The notes below the pieces were generated by a model. The model did not search any database. It was not told where the DNA came from and saw only the letters and a program-made list of their open reading frames with translations. A stretch of DNA of 64,000 bases from Schistocephalus solidus. Lineage: Eukaryota; Platyhelminthes; Cestoda; Diphyllobothriidea; Diphyllobothriidae. The stretch lies in NCBI GenBank assembly GCA_017591395.1, contig WEDG01001459.1, positions 620,001 to 684,000 of the forward strand, given 5' to 3'. This document shows, one piece after another, positions 1 through 12,381 of the stretch. The translations under genes and the position numbers were made by a program. The stretch's first letter is position 1. Every line of letters begins with the position of its first letter.

Positions 1-1079
1 CCTTCTTCTGCGCACGTGTGCGGAACACCGTCTCCTGCTGACCAACACCGTCTTCCACCTTCCGACGCGGGAGAAGGCCAAGTGAATGCACCCTCAGTCA
101 CGGCGATGGCAGCTGCTGGACTATGTTCTCGTCAGGAGGCGAGATCGACAGAATGTGCTGGTTACCAAGCTAATCCGCGATGCCGATGGTTGGACAGATC
201 ACCGCCTCGTCATCTCCAAGATGAGGCTCCTACTACAACCCCGATGAAGGCCCCAAGGTAAGCGACCGCCAGGTAAGTTAAATACTCTTTTGTTAAATTT
301 GCCTGCTCACTCTTTTGAGTTCAGCAACCAAATAACCAAGAAACTGGAGAACCTGCATGCTCCAGATAATAACGGACCTGCTTCAGGATAAACTTGCATG
401 GAGAAGATCAGTTGAGACTGTTTCCGCAATCTATGAAACCAACCTGATCGCCACCGCCAAGGCCAAAAGAGCAGCACTCAAAGTCACCAGCGCCCCGGAA
501 ACCACACCGTCGATTCCCAGGCCCTTCCAACATGCTGCATTTTTCAACGCATCTTTGCGCGCGTGATTTGGCCTGGTTGAACATTTTTCGGACGCAATGC
601 ACCAACAATCCGACAATTCCAACTTCTACGTCTAAATTCTGCCAACCCTCCTTCAGACTCCCCACACCCTCACTCCTGGCATCAATTCCATTACTTCCAC
701 CATCATAGAACCCACATCCCAATACTCATCGCCTGTCAAATCCACCACCGCTTTTTGCCCAAGCACCACCATCAGCAATAGGGATTCTCGCCTAAACTGT
801 CCTCAAAGCGACCGCACATTCACCTCACGCATCGGCCTGGTCGGTCACTTGCGAATCCATCGTACAGAGACTGGTGAACCAGTGCCTGGAGCACCAACAC
901 ACAGCAGAGATCGCCGTCTTCACTGCCCTTACTGTCCTCGTGCATTCACTCATCGCATAGGCCTATTCGGTCACATACGCATCCATGCGATAAACCACCG
1001 GAGGCTTAGTGACATCAGCGCACACTAACTACACCAATACATATACAACTCCCTCACCATCATCATCAAGTACCTGAAA
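1..1079 (+). mobile_element. Non-LTR retroelement copy A (endonuclease-RT-zinc finger family), internally deleted, left end outside window
   Basis: The first 370 bases encode the C-terminal half of an apurinic-type endonuclease domain ([34 protein letters not shown]). At 374-375 the sequence jumps directly to the end of the reverse-transcriptase region (DLLQDKLAWRRSVETVSAIY), so about 2 kb containing the RT core is missing compared with copy B. Two bases (GG) are shared at the join. From about 540 to 1000 come degenerate C2H2 fingers (RTFTSRIGLVGHLRIH; LHCPYCPRAFTHRIGLFGH). The frame is broken, for example by a TGA at the tryptophan codon before the MHPQSRRWQLLDY segment; copy B has the same TGA. 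The copy cannot encode an active protein. Domain identity is family knowledge; the deletion is read directly. Confidence 0.85.
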
Positions 1080-1447
1080 ATATCACGGTTTGATTGAAAC
1101 CGTGGCTTGGAAGGTTGCCAATCTGACGCGTACATCAGTGTATGTGCTGTGTGTGTCGAGTGGCTGACCAGTGGACTGGGAGACAGACGGCGATGGCTCC
1201 TCCATATACCCTGAATAAGTAAATCCTGATGTATGCGTTATGGGGGCAAGGTAGTGCTGTGGCGCAAGAAGACGGGTACGGCGACCCGTCAGCCAATGCG
1301 CAAACTCCCACATCAGACAACTGACCGGCTGGGGCGGTGGTCTGATTGTGGGGGTGGGGGAGAGAGGTAGGTCAACAGCTCAGCGCCTTTTCCTCACTAT
1401 AATAAATCTGACGCGCTTGAAAGTATCACGGTGCGCTTGAAGCCATG
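1080..1447 (+). repeat. Retroelement 3' tail, alpha unit plus the first bases of a beta unit (copy A)
   Basis: This follows the zinc-finger end of copy A. It opens with a 21-nt hairpin (1084-1104) whose arms CACGGTTT and AAACCGTG pair perfectly, then GGCTTGGAAGGTTGCCAA. The same block follows copies B and E, so it is the 3' non-coding tail of this family. A second hairpin of the same design starts the beta unit at 1427-1447, but beta is cut off there and the sequence continues into the inverted beta unit belonging to copy B. Confidence 0.75.
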
Positions 1448-2250
1448 GCTTGACAGTTCCACCGTCGATTTTGACGAGGTTCACCGTATGCTCCACACCA
1501 GGTGGTTCAGGGACAGTGACTTGCGCGTGAATTAGTTTTAAGTGATATTAGCTTTGCGCTGCAGCTACCACACTCTCTCCTCCTCCTCCTCCTACTCCTC
1601 CTCCTCCACCTGAGCCCGGTGTCAAGACAGAGTCAAGAAGACCGGATATGTGAGAGGGCGCAGGTGGCTGGCGCGGTCGGAGCCGCCCCTGGGCATACCA
1701 CCACACCTGAATCGGATCCCACGTATTGGGAGGGCCATAAAGGCCACATTAAGAAGGAGCCATTGCAGCCTGGCTCTCAGTCCGCCAGTCAGCCACTCCA
1801 CACAAAGCACACATTGGGCTGACCACGCGGTCCGAGTTATCCCGTCAGTTGGCCACCTTCCAAGCCAAGCCTTTTAGCGCACTGTGATAGTTTCAAGCGC
1901 GTCAGATTGTTTATAGTGATGAAAATGCGCTGAGCTGTTGACCTCACTTACTTCCGGACCCCCACAATCAGACCACCGTCCGAGCCAGTCAGTTGTCTGA
2001 TGTGGGAGTGGGCGCATTGGCTGACGGGTCGGCGTATCCCTCTTCACGTGCCACAGCACGACCTGGCCTCATAACGCAGACACAAGGATTTACTTACTCA
2101 GGGGATATGGAGGAGCCATTGCCTTCTGACTCCCAGTCCACTGGTCAGCCCCTCGGAACACACACAGCACATACACTGGGCCGACGGCGTGGTCTGGTGT
2201 AAGCGTCAGATTGGCAGCCTTCCAAGCCCCGGTTTCTAGGAAACCGTGAT
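1448..2250 (-). repeat. Retroelement 3' tail, beta then alpha units in reverse orientation (copy B)
   Basis: Read on the minus strand this is the alpha unit (hairpin at 2228-2248) followed by the beta unit (hairpin at 1866-1886, end near 1450). It matches the tail following copy E at 60503-61302 in order and content. It meets the tail of copy A tail to tail, so 1080-2250 is a large imperfect inverted repeat. A pyrimidine-rich CTCCTC run lies inside beta at about 1575-1607. Confidence 0.75.
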
Positions 2251-2338
2251 TTTATCAGGTTCATTATGATGATGGTGAGGGTGTTGTCTATGTATTAGTG
2301 TAGATGGTGTGCGCTGATGTGCCTTAGCCTCCGGTGGT

Positions 2339-3115
2339 TTACCGCAGGTTTTCGTGGAGGCGCATGTGTCCTAATAGGCCCATGTGGTGTTTAAATGTGC
2401 GGGAGCTGTGAGGGCAGTGGAGGCGGGCGCGGCTACTGTATTTCGGAGCTCTAGGCCCTGGTTCACCAGCCTCCGTGCAGTGGATTCGCAGGTGACGGAC
2501 CAGGCCGATGCGTGAGTTGACGTTGCGGGCGCAGTGTGGGCAGGAGAAATCGGTGGAGGCTGAAAGGATGTCATTCATGGAAGTGGGGGTGGCAGTGGCG
2601 GTGGCGGTAAGAATGACAGAAGCGGAGGGTGTGCATGATGTATCAGTGTTGTCGGCATTGAGTGAATTCTGCTCTCATTGATGCGCATGTGACCGAATAG
2701 GGCCATGCGATGAGTGAATGCGCGAGGACATTGAGGGCAGTGGAGTCCGCGATCTCTGTTGTGTGTTGGTCCTCCAGGCACTGGTTCACCAGTCTCAGTA
2801 CGATGGATTCGCAAGTGACCGACCAGGCCGATAAGTGAGGTGTATGTGCGGCCGCATTGAGGAGAATTTAGGAGAGAGTCCCCATCGTTGTTGGTGGTGG
2901 TGATGTCGGCAAAAGCGGTGGTGGATTTAACAGGCGATGAATATTGGGATGTGGTCTCTATGATGGTGGGAGTAATGGAATTGATGCCAGGAGTGAGGGT
3001 GTGGGAGTCTGAAGGAGGGTTGGCAGAATTAGACGTAGAAGTTGGAATTGTCGGATTGTTGGTGCATTGCGTCCGAAAATGTTCAACCAGGCCAAATCAC
3101 GCGCGCAAGATGCGT
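2339..3115 (-). pseudogene. C-terminal C2H2 zinc-finger region of copy B
   Basis: Finger CPHCARNVNSRIGLVRHLRIH shows the full C-x2-C-x12-H-x3-H spacing at about 2545-2485. A second finger ([21 protein letters not shown]) has lost its second cysteine, and a third (CPQCPRAFTHRMALFGHMRIN, near 2720) has lost its last histidine. Fingers are joined by the linker TEAGEP or TETGEPVPG. Finger pairs after the RT domain are the hallmark of this tapeworm element; they may bind nucleic acid, which is inference. The reading frame shifts between the two blocks (2814-2575 and 2578-2339). Confidence 0.8.
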
Positions 3116-3414
3116 TGAAAATGCAGGCATGTTGGAAGGGCCTGGGAATCGACGGTGTGGTTCCGGGGCGCTGGTGACTTGAGTGCTGCTCTTTTGGCCT
3201 TGGCGGTGGCGATCAGGTTGGTTTCATAGATTGCGGAAACAGTCTCAACTGATCTTCTCCATGCAAGTTTATCCTGAAGCAGGTCCTCCCAGGTCGCCGA
3301 GTTGATTTGCAGTTGCTTCAGCGATTTCTTCAAAGTGTTTTTGTAGCATCGTTTTTGACATCCCTGTCGGCGAGCACCCGTAGCGATATCTCCGTAGAAA
3401 AGTCATTTGGGTAG

Positions 3415-4059
3415 TCACTCGTCGTCCATCCTCACTAGATGGCCACTCCATCGCAGTTGCTCTTGCCTCAGCATGGCGTAGATGCTGAGGATTCCGATGC
3501 ACTCATCGGCTTCCGTGTCCGGGATCCTGTCTTTCCATCTCAGCTTCAGTATGCTGCGGAGGCAGCTGAGATGGAAGTGATTCAGCTTACTGGCTTGGTT
3601 CGGGTAGACGGTCCATGTCTCCGATCTGTATAGGAGTGTCATCGATATGACGGCCTTGTACGTCTTCAGTTCGGTGTTCAGGTGAATATCGTAGCAATTC
3701 CACGCAGAGGCCTGCAGCCGGCCGAAGGCCTGACTAGCTTTGTAGATTCGTTGCGCAACCTCGTCATCGATTCTCGTGTTGCATGCCAGCGTGCTTTCGA
3801 GATAAGTGAAGGTTTCCACGTTTTTGAGTTGAGTACCGTTGACATTGATTCGGAGAGCATTGTATTCCGCGCTGGGTGGCGGCTGGTGCATGACAACCGT
3901 TTTGGCTCTACTGATTGTAAATCCGAAATCGGCGCAGCCTGCGTCGAAGAGGTCCATATTGCTTTGCATGTCCTTCTCCGTCACGGTGTTAAGGGCGCAG
4001 TCGTCCGCAAAGAGCAAGTCATGGACTGTAGTCGTAGACACGCGCGTTGAAGCCTGCAT
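3415..4059 (-). pseudogene. Reverse transcriptase palm/thumb region of copy B
   Basis: An open stretch of about 214 codons contains the catalytic box [12 protein letters not shown] (the FADD form of the YxDD metal-binding motif) about 15 residues from its start. It continues through [12 protein letters not shown] and [21 protein letters not shown] to LLYRSETWTVYPNQASKLNHFH, typical of the RT C-terminal segment in these worms. It is flanked by frame breaks and so is a remnant. The upstream RT segment, in another frame, is at 4622-4368 ([27 protein letters not shown]). Confidence 0.8.
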
Positions 4060-6065
4060 ACGCCGACTGCTGAGAAGGTGCCCGTCAGTTCTTTAGGCTA
4101 TGTGAATCTCAGACTGCTCATCACTGTAGGCGTCCATCAGCATAGCAGATAACATGACACTGAACAGTGTGGGGGCCAATACACAGCCCTGCTTCACTCC
4201 GTTGGTCACTGCGAATGCTTCGGATATCGTCCCATTTGCGTGAACCGCTCAGAACAGCCGCATTTCTGCATGACTTTCAACAGTCCGTCACGATTCACCG
4301 TGTCAAAGGCTTTTGTTAGATCCACGAAGGTAGTGTATAGGTGAGTTCGCATCTCCTGGTACTTCTCTTATAGCTGGCGGGCAGCAAAGATCATATCGGT
4401 TGTTCCGCGATATCGGTGGAAGCCAAATTGGCTTTCCAGGAGCAGGCCCTGCTCTAGGTGACCGTTAAGACGATTGAGAAGGATACGGGCAAAGATCTTC
4501 CCATCGATGTTGAGCAACAAGATGCCTCTGTGATTATCACAGAGTTGCCGGTTCCCATACCGTTTTAGAGATGGACGATGGTCGCATCTTTGAAATCCTG
4601 GGGAACTCGTCCTTGGCGCCACATATCCTGGAAATGTTCTGTGAGTTCTGCCATCAGCCGGGGCCCAACGTGCTTGTAGACTTACGGTGGGATTGCGTCG
4701 GATCCTGGTGCTTTACCGCTCGAAATCTGTTGCACGGCTCAAATGGTTTCTGGTACGGAAGGTGGCAAATCCAGGTTATTGTTCCTGTCCACTCGAGGGA
4801 GCCGGTCAATGACAGCATCGGAGATGGTTGATGAGTAATTTAGGACACTTCTGAAGTGCTCAGCCCAGTGCTTCGGAATTTGCGATTTATCTGCTAGCAG
4901 TGTTGTGCGGTCAGAGCTGTGCAGCGATGCAGTCCCCTTGATACACGGTCCGTAGATGGCCTTGATGGCATTGAAAAAGGTTTACATTTCATTGCATTCC
5001 GCAAACCTCCCGTTTTTCTCAGCCTTTCTGATCATCCAGGCATCCTCATCTCCCGCAGCCGTTGCTGTACAAGGCGCCGGAATCTGAAGAAGGCTGCTTA
5101 TGTGGCGTCAGTCCGTAGGTCCATGTAGGCTTCGTGTAGTCCATTCTTCGCCGCGTGTAAGTTGCTGATGTCGGCGTCATTGTCGTCAAACCAGTCCTGG
5201 TTTTAATGGTGTGCGCGTCCGAGGACTTCGAGGGCGGTGGACTGGATGACTTTGCGCAGTTGGCACCATCGTGTTTCCACGGTGCCGTTATTATCTGGAG
5301 CATGCAGGTTCTCCAGTTTCTTGGTTATTTGGTTGCTGAACTCAAAAGAGTGCGCAGGCAAATTAAACAAAAGAGTATTTAACTTACCTGATGGCCACTT
5401 ACCTTGGGGCCTTCGTTGGGGTTGCAGTCGGAGCCTCATCTGGGATATGACGAGGCGGTGATCTGTCCAACCATCGGCATCGCGGATTACCTTGGTAACC
5501 AGCACATTCTGTCGATCTCGTCTCCTGACGAGAAACATAGTCCAGCAGCTGCCATCGCCGTGACTGAGGAGGCATTCACGTGGCCTTCTCCCGCGTCGGA
5601 AGGCGGAAGACGGTGTTGGTCAGCAGGAGACGGTGTTCCGCACACGTGCGCAGAAGAAGGAGGCCGTTATCGTTACAGCTACCGAGACCGTGGGAACCCA
5701 GAACTGCCTGCCAGGCAGCATGGTCCGTCCCGACGCGGGCGTTGACGTCACCAAGGAAAATTAACTTGTCCACCTTCGGTACAGTCGCCAGCAGGGCGTA
5801 CAGGTCCTCGTAGAATTTGTCCGTCACCGCATCAGAGCTCGTCATTGGAGGAGCGTAGACGCTGATGATGGTGGTGAAATTGTCAGCCTCAAAGAGGCAG
5901 GCGGAGGCTCATCAGGCGATCATTGATACCCTATGGCAGACAGGGCAGACGTCCCACGATGTCGTTCCGGATGGCAAAAGCAACACCAGCATCGCGTGTC
6001 ACTACCTTTGGGCAGCCGCTCCAGAAGAATTAATAGGCGGCACCCACCTCCTCCAGCTGACCCTG

Positions 6066-8235
6066 CTCAGAGAATATATATACATATAATTCACTAGACT
6101 TCATATTTTTTCTACAGTCTATCCTCCCTGTTTATTTTTTTAAGATTGTTAGCTAGCTACCCAGGCCTGTAATATTACTTACAGTTGTCAGTAGGAAGTG
6201 GTTTTCAATGTGCTGCAGCAGAACGTTCTTGAACAACTAGTATTCGTTGACATTTCGAGATATTAGGGAGCTGCAGTTATAATTAACATAAGCTACTGTG
6301 ATCTGATATAAATTGATTCACCAAATATGATATATTTTGCTCTAGGTTATGCAAAATTTTGAATGCGTATGACCCCCGTTAGCACCCCATGGGCACGTTA
6401 GCAGAGCGGGAGCGTGGATGTGACCCCATTAGTAAAATATGTTTATTGATATACCACCTTTTGCACGTCGTCAATCTGCTAATCCTCTCTAATATTTACG
6501 GGAAAACCAAATCCAGGCCGTTAGCTCTTTATTCTTTATGCGTCCCGGTCAGAAACATAGCGTATTGTGTGAGGAGTGCCTTTATTGTTTTACGTTCAAT
6601 ATCATAGCTGAAAGCCGTTTTTCGTTATCATGCTCAAACGTTATTCCTCTTAATTCCTGCTGTGGGGAAGTTGCCTATGATCATAACGTTAGGGTGACTT
6701 GAGAATCGATCCGCTTGTTCAAAGCGATGGATGTAAGAGATTAAGCCTGTCTACGGTGGCTGATAGCTAGGAATGACACGGAAACACGAGTAACCAGTAG
6801 TCTTGATGCTCAATCTAATAGCTTCCATGCTGCAAGCAAATATGGTGGTCGTTTTGGATAATATTAAGAATTCTTTCACACACACAAGTATTTAATCACC
6901 CTGTCAATTTTCTCTGTCCTTCCGATATATTCGGTATCCAGATAATGCAAATTCCCTTCTTCGAATATTGCCGGACAGTCAGGTTTTGGTCACCGTTACC
7001 ACCTGCGGAGAAGTTCGGGAGGGTAATTTTTTTACTTCCTCCAGCTTGGATACGGTTCTTTGGACGTTTATATGCAATTAATTCAATTTTGTGCCAGCCG
7101 AATTTCCGGTTGCATTTATAAGTGGCATGGGCCTCAGCGCGTCTCCTCCGATGCCAGGCTGTCAAGCCTATCCCATTTCTCGATTTTATTTATCAAATTT
7201 CGATTCTTTGTTCAGCACACCCGGGTGGCAACGACTTAGTTCTACTGTATCTTGGAGCAAATTGTTTCACAAATTGTGTCTTCTTTAGGCGAATGGCTGC
7301 CGTTGTCCTGAGTATTAAAGGGTGATTCAAGCGAAACATCTTATTCTTTTGATTTACCTTATCCGAACGATAGCCATGTTGTGTTCACCACCCTTCAGTT
7401 CATGTTGTTTCAGTCGTTCCACTTGAGAATTGACGGGTTAGAAAACAACTGGCCTAGCGAGTGCTGGAATTTGGTTTTCCTGGATAGGACCAGCCTGGCC
7501 TGCTCTTGCCCTCCATCATAATTTATATAGGTCACAGTGTTTCTATCTTGGCTTTACTCCATGTTCTGATATGGGATTGCATTCAGAACTTATGCATTCA
7601 ATTCTGGCTGGAGTAGCTTGTTTATATCACCATAAAAAGAAATGAGGTCCTCTGACGCACGACCTTCAGGTAGGACTGAACTTGATTCATAAAAGCCCTG
7701 AACAAGTAAACAGTGTTGGCGATCCCGGTACCCCTGGTTTTGGCTTTGATAAATTTCCTGTAAGAGAACGAGCACGATTTCCAGATTCCTCTTTAGGGTT
7801 TAAATTGTTCGAGTAGTTCTGTATAAAATACCCTATCCTCCAAACTGGCGTCTCACTTCTCTTCTCATACGTAATCGGGCTTGAAGGTTATGGCAGCTAG
7901 GATCTCCCATGGGTTGTTGCGATACTAATGACCCAAAAGTGATCGAAAACATAATTGCTTAACGTGGCTGAGTTCAATCCTCACAAAGATCCCTTCTCAA
8001 CTTCAAATAAATTTTCCCGTATCATTTGACGAAACTAGGATACGAATAATTTAGTTACTGACACCTTGTCGTGAAGCAAGATGGAGGCCATCAATCAATC
8101 TTAGCCTCATCAACTCCTGGCCATGGTACCATTACTACGCAGAAGAGCAGTCCCTCCATTAGTGCAAGCACGTGTACATATTTCCCAATATCCAATACCT
8201 TACTTTACTGCCAGTTGCATCTCTTCACTTGTGGA
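6066..8235. other. Intergenic, no gene recognised
   Basis: AT-rich sequence with only short chance reading frames. I found no conserved protein motif, RNA gene or clear repeat family here. A short AT dinucleotide run lies directly beside the truncated 5' end of copy B at 6074-6090 and could be part of its insertion site. Confidence 0.5.
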
Positions 8236-8480
8236 TTGGTGATCACCAATCGGTTACAGGACCCACCCTTCCTGTACTAGCGGGGGCTCACATGCGTGCT
8301 CTACCAGCAGCCACAACGTGACCAGTTTTAAAGGTAGAAGAACCTTCTCGGTAAAGACAAGGGAGACTGGAATGACGGGCTTGAGCTGCAGTTGCCGCAG
8401 AACTGGGGTTGGGTATGGCTGACTGATAACGGCTAGTATGCCAGCAGTTTTCATTCTACTACTCTTCGTTTGCTTCGTCT
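8236..8480. repeat. Degenerate SINE-1 fragments in inverted arrangement
   Basis: A minus-strand piece of the SINE-1 tail (8280-8320, GGGGGCTCACATGCGTGC against the family GGCTCGAGAGTGAGCCCC read in reverse) is followed by a minus body fragment (AGACAAGGGAGACTGGAAT near 8355). A plus body fragment then begins near 8398 (TGGGGTTGGGTATGGCTGAC, then TGATAACGGCTA). The pieces are too worn to mark exact ends. Confidence 0.55.
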
Positions 8481-11400
8481 GTCTTGGTATGAACAAGGAC
8501 CTGCGGGCTTGGAGGCTGATGGGTCTCGGCTTTCAGCGAAAGGATTTCATGCAACAATTTAAGGCCCTTACATCATTTTACCAGCCACGGTGCGGGGTTT
8601 AGTCAAATACCCCTGGACATTGTAGGCCCCCGCCTCTGTCCAGTTTCTCTTCCTTTATTTTCGCTTGTGTGGGCTGACAACGAGCGCAATTAATGTCTGA
8701 TGAAATGCATGTACTACGTCAACTGTGGAGAAAATACAGTTGCCGATTAACAAGATGGCAAGATACATTTACAGGAGATTGGTGGCTGAGCAATTTTCGA
8801 TATAAACATTCAGATGGTAAGGCATTTTAGTTGAGCAGATAACGATTGAACATTTTTTGAGGAATACGGGCCTAACCATTGTTGACGGATTATCAGCTAC
8901 AGGAGAAGACTTACAGACGATGATTCAAGATAAGACAAACGATGTGGATTTTTCCTGGGTATTGCTCCTCATACATTTTGCGTGCATTGGCAATTCAAAT
9001 CTACAAGTTGACTAACATTTTCCGAGAAGAAGACGATTCGTTTCAATATAAATGCTTGTGTGGCATAAGTGATAGGCTTATGAGTTAGAGGGAGACAAAT
9101 GAGAAACGGAAAGGGCCATAACTTGAACGCCTAACGTTCTCAGCAACCCATTATCAATCTTTTCAGTGGTCAAAATGAAGCGTTCTTTCGTCCGGTCCTT
9201 AGGCATTGGCACCAATTCTATCCGACCTTCCCGGGATAGTCAGACACATTTCGTTGATAATAATGTCAACGCCTAACATTGCACCATTTATATAATTTTT
9301 GGGAGCGATCTCCTTCTTTTCGATTCAGAGGAAGTCAAATGATTTATTTAGTCTAGAAGAAATCTAGATGAAGTAATATATATGAAGGGAAAATCCGGAA
9401 ATTGATTTGGAGGCAGCAAGCTTATCAGCATGCGTCCGCCACGAATTTACCGTAACTAACGACGTTACTCACCATGTGCTTTACCGTGATGTGAGCGTAA
9501 AGGGGGTTATTTGGGTCTGAAATTGCTTATAATAAAATAGATATATATTTTTATTTGAGTACTCGAAAGGGCTCTATAATAAGAGTTGAGGTTAGCGTGC
9601 GTGCGCAATACTTACTGCATCTTATCCTTTTCCACCTTAAGTCTGGTGGCTCGAAAGCTTCAAGATAACTGGAGTCAGGTTCGAACACAATGGTACGCAT
9701 ACCCAAAGGGTCAGCGATGTGTGGCATGCACGATCCTTTACCTGCGCGAAGAACCAGGGTTTACAGGAACAGGGATGGGGCGACTGAGAGATTAAGTTCG
9801 TTTGAGTGTCATCAAGGAGATATTGAGAAAGCACAATTGAGAATGAAGCAATCCTCGAACCACCCCTCACGTAAACACAGAACCGATAACGAGGTCCGAG
9901 ATATAACTCGTTATTTGTTAGCCATCCAATTGAAGACTATCAGCATGTCACGAGAAATTTGAGTGCATCAATCTTCTTATGATGAGAATGCGTGAAAAAT
10001 TCATAGGGGTTGATTTCATAGAGTCGAACGCTCTCCCTCTTTCTCCCTACATTCACCACTTGACTGCCAGAACCTATCAAGCAGTTAGTGAATTGATTGG
10101 GTGCAATGGCTGACACGATTAGGTTAGTCCGTATTTGTGCCACGTATGACCTGGTCACTACAACATGCATCAAGTTACAGCAAGTAACATGCTTTCATCT
10201 TGTTTAAAAGATGTCAGTTCTGTGCAGGTGGTGAGCGATATAGAGCGGGTATTTTGTGGTCTCTTAAGACATAACATTTGCTATTATATAGTATGGAAAA
10301 GGTTGACGTAAAATATTGCTTATTCAGATTAAATTTGCTTACACGAAAGATTTTGAAACTAAGATAAATAGGTGAAGTCATAATATACGGTCAATTTAAA
10401 CGATAAGAGCCTTTTATGCGTCATGTGTGAACGTGGTAACAATTTGGTGTGCAGAGTTATCACAGACAAATTGAAGATATTATAAGCAGATGTACATTGC
10501 AAAAAAGACAAGAAGAACTGTAATGACCATTTCTGGCTCCTTAGTCTATAAAAATAGCTACTGCGTGGTTGCTGGGGATTCAAGAGTGAGCCACAGGGTC
10601 CAACGGAACGAGTGAGGCCCGTAAGCGATCGGTGAGCATTCAGCAACCACGGAATGTATTAGTAAGATATAAATTACTTGACAGCTAATGTGATCCTTCA
10701 GGTAACCAGTTCCTCTGTGCATATAAGGCCTGCAAAATTAGAATGGCCCCGGGTTAACTGTAAGCGGGCGCTTTTGCCATCGTTTTATTTCGGGAGTTAA
10801 ATAGTTTTGCGAAAGCAATTTTATATGGGAACGTGGTCAAACCTAAAATACTATTCCAATGTTAATAAGTTGTCCAGCAAGAATAAAATATTTGAGCTGG
10901 GTTAGACCGTTAATGGAGCTGCTAGTTAAGTATGGGTTCAGAATATCTGCAAAACTTAAACTTCGCAAGTGATTCGGACATTCAAACTTTTAATCAGCCC
11001 TCGCTGACGCGGAATTTATGACCCCGAAGTTCGTGTGGTTTACGATAGCGGACGTGTTTGTATGATTCTTTCGGTCCCTATTCAACCCTGTCATTGTTTC
11101 GACAGCTATTTATTCTTTAAATTCATGTGTGCACATCCTGCATGCATAAGATGCACAAATAAAGTTGCTGGTCTTTTCTTGTTCCGCTCTACATTGATGA
11201 AAAAATCATTTTGTGAATCATATACGCACCCTCCTTCATTAAAAACTGGATGAATATATGCACTCTTCGTTCTCCCTACATCTTCCTTTCCTTTTTGCTT
11301 TCTACTTGCGGCGCGATCGGATATCGAATTTTGTGTCAATTTCCTTCTAAACATCGTTACTTTTGTAAATTCAGTGCACTTTTCGCATACCTAACCTGCC

Positions 11401-11742
11401 TACGAATTCTAATATCAAAAATTTCACATAAATAGCTTTCTGAACGTTGCTAATATATGGAAAATTTACCGATTTACTCAAATACGCACTCTTAGTGTCT
11501 CATACAATCCTACTTATTGTAAGGTATTTTCTGGCTATACAATCATGGATATAAAATGAATTCTTTTTTCACTAGGTCGTCTCCCAGAGCGCTGAGATTT
11601 TATAGGCACAACGGGAACTTCTAAGTCTTTCTTGCCCAACCTGCGTTACGTTATGAGTTCTGCATGAAATGAATGCTTTCGGAGATTGGGGCAGTCGCGG
11701 AGAATATTCTGCAAATTAGACCCCTGCACACTCAGCTCTCAG
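8481..11742. other. Region upstream of the APBA gene, no gene recognised
   Basis: AT-rich non-coding sequence. The only recognisable item is a plus-strand SINE-1 tail at about 10552-10655 (GGTTGCTGGGGATTCAAGAG, later GTAAGCGATCGGTGAGCA). The promoter and any 5' untranslated exons of the downstream gene should lie here or further left, but I cannot identify them. At 11741-11742 an AG after CTCAGCTCTC could be the acceptor of the first coding exon, by cis or spliced-leader trans-splicing. Confidence 0.5.
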
Positions 11743-11764
11743 TGAACCTCTTCAACATAAACAA

Positions 11765-12381
11765 ATGGCCTCTTTTTCCCATCAATTCATCAGCCCGAAT
11801 CGTTGTAACGTGGAGGTTAACCAAAAAATACCCGAGCTTGTTGAAGTACCACTAACTTCAGACGAAGAAAATGAAAATTTGGTCGATCTTCGAGAACAAC
11901 TTTTGAATCCATACGAAAGTGTTTGCCTTTCAATGGACGAACACCTATTTCCGACTAATTTGAGTAACCACTTCTCGGGTCTCAATAAGGTTTTCTCCCC
12001 GTTTCGGCCAAGTAGCTCAGAAAATTCAGCCTCGCCAATCCGAACACAACCTTCCAACAACATAACCAGCGAACTAAATAACAAGTTCTACAGACAAGAC
12101 AGTTCTTTGTCATCAAATTCTGATTTGGAGTCGCTTTCACCAGTAGTTTTCCCAAGTCCCGGTCGCCTGCCGCACAAAGTACGGGCACGCTCACCCAGTT
12201 TTACTGAGTCATGTGATGACCTCAAGTTCAATGAAAAGCTCGCTATTGAGCTTAGGGAACAGTGCAGTCTACTTAGTCCATCGGTTGTTCGCGCCATCAC
12301 TTCTGATATTGAGGACATCAAGCGGTCCCTCACTGGACCCATCACACTTCCAGCTCTTCGTCCTGTAGCGGGACAAGGGGG
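11765..12381 (+). CDS. APBA: APBA exon 1, N-terminal region
   Basis: The start ATG at 11765 sits in the context ACAAATGG, 23 bases after a possible AG acceptor (11742). The encoded region is polar and acidic ([20 protein letters not shown]) and then Ser/Pro-rich, as expected for the poorly conserved Mint N-terminus. The frame stays open to a TGA at 12527. The donor at 12382 (GTACCA) is weak but is the last one that leaves the two bases needed by exon 2; a nicer-looking donor at 12405 (GTAAAC) is out of phase. The exon end is therefore tentative, and a further small exon could exist. Confidence 0.6.

Larger units (their letters stand above)
2251..6065 (-). mobile_element. Non-LTR retroelement copy B, endonuclease-RT-zinc finger, 5' truncated and degenerate
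   Basis: On the minus strand the order is endonuclease (about 6065-5250; [34 protein letters not shown]), linker, reverse transcriptase (about 4830-3420), and C2H2 fingers (3115-2339). The start lies inside the endonuclease coding region (QLEEVGAG equivalent at 6060), so the 5' UTR and endonuclease N-terminus are missing, as in ordinary 5' truncation. Internal stops include TGA in the endonuclease. About 50 bases of the RT palm are missing near 4240. The 3' end runs into the alpha and beta tail at 2250. It is not active. The nearest relative in the window is copy A. Confidence 0.88.
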
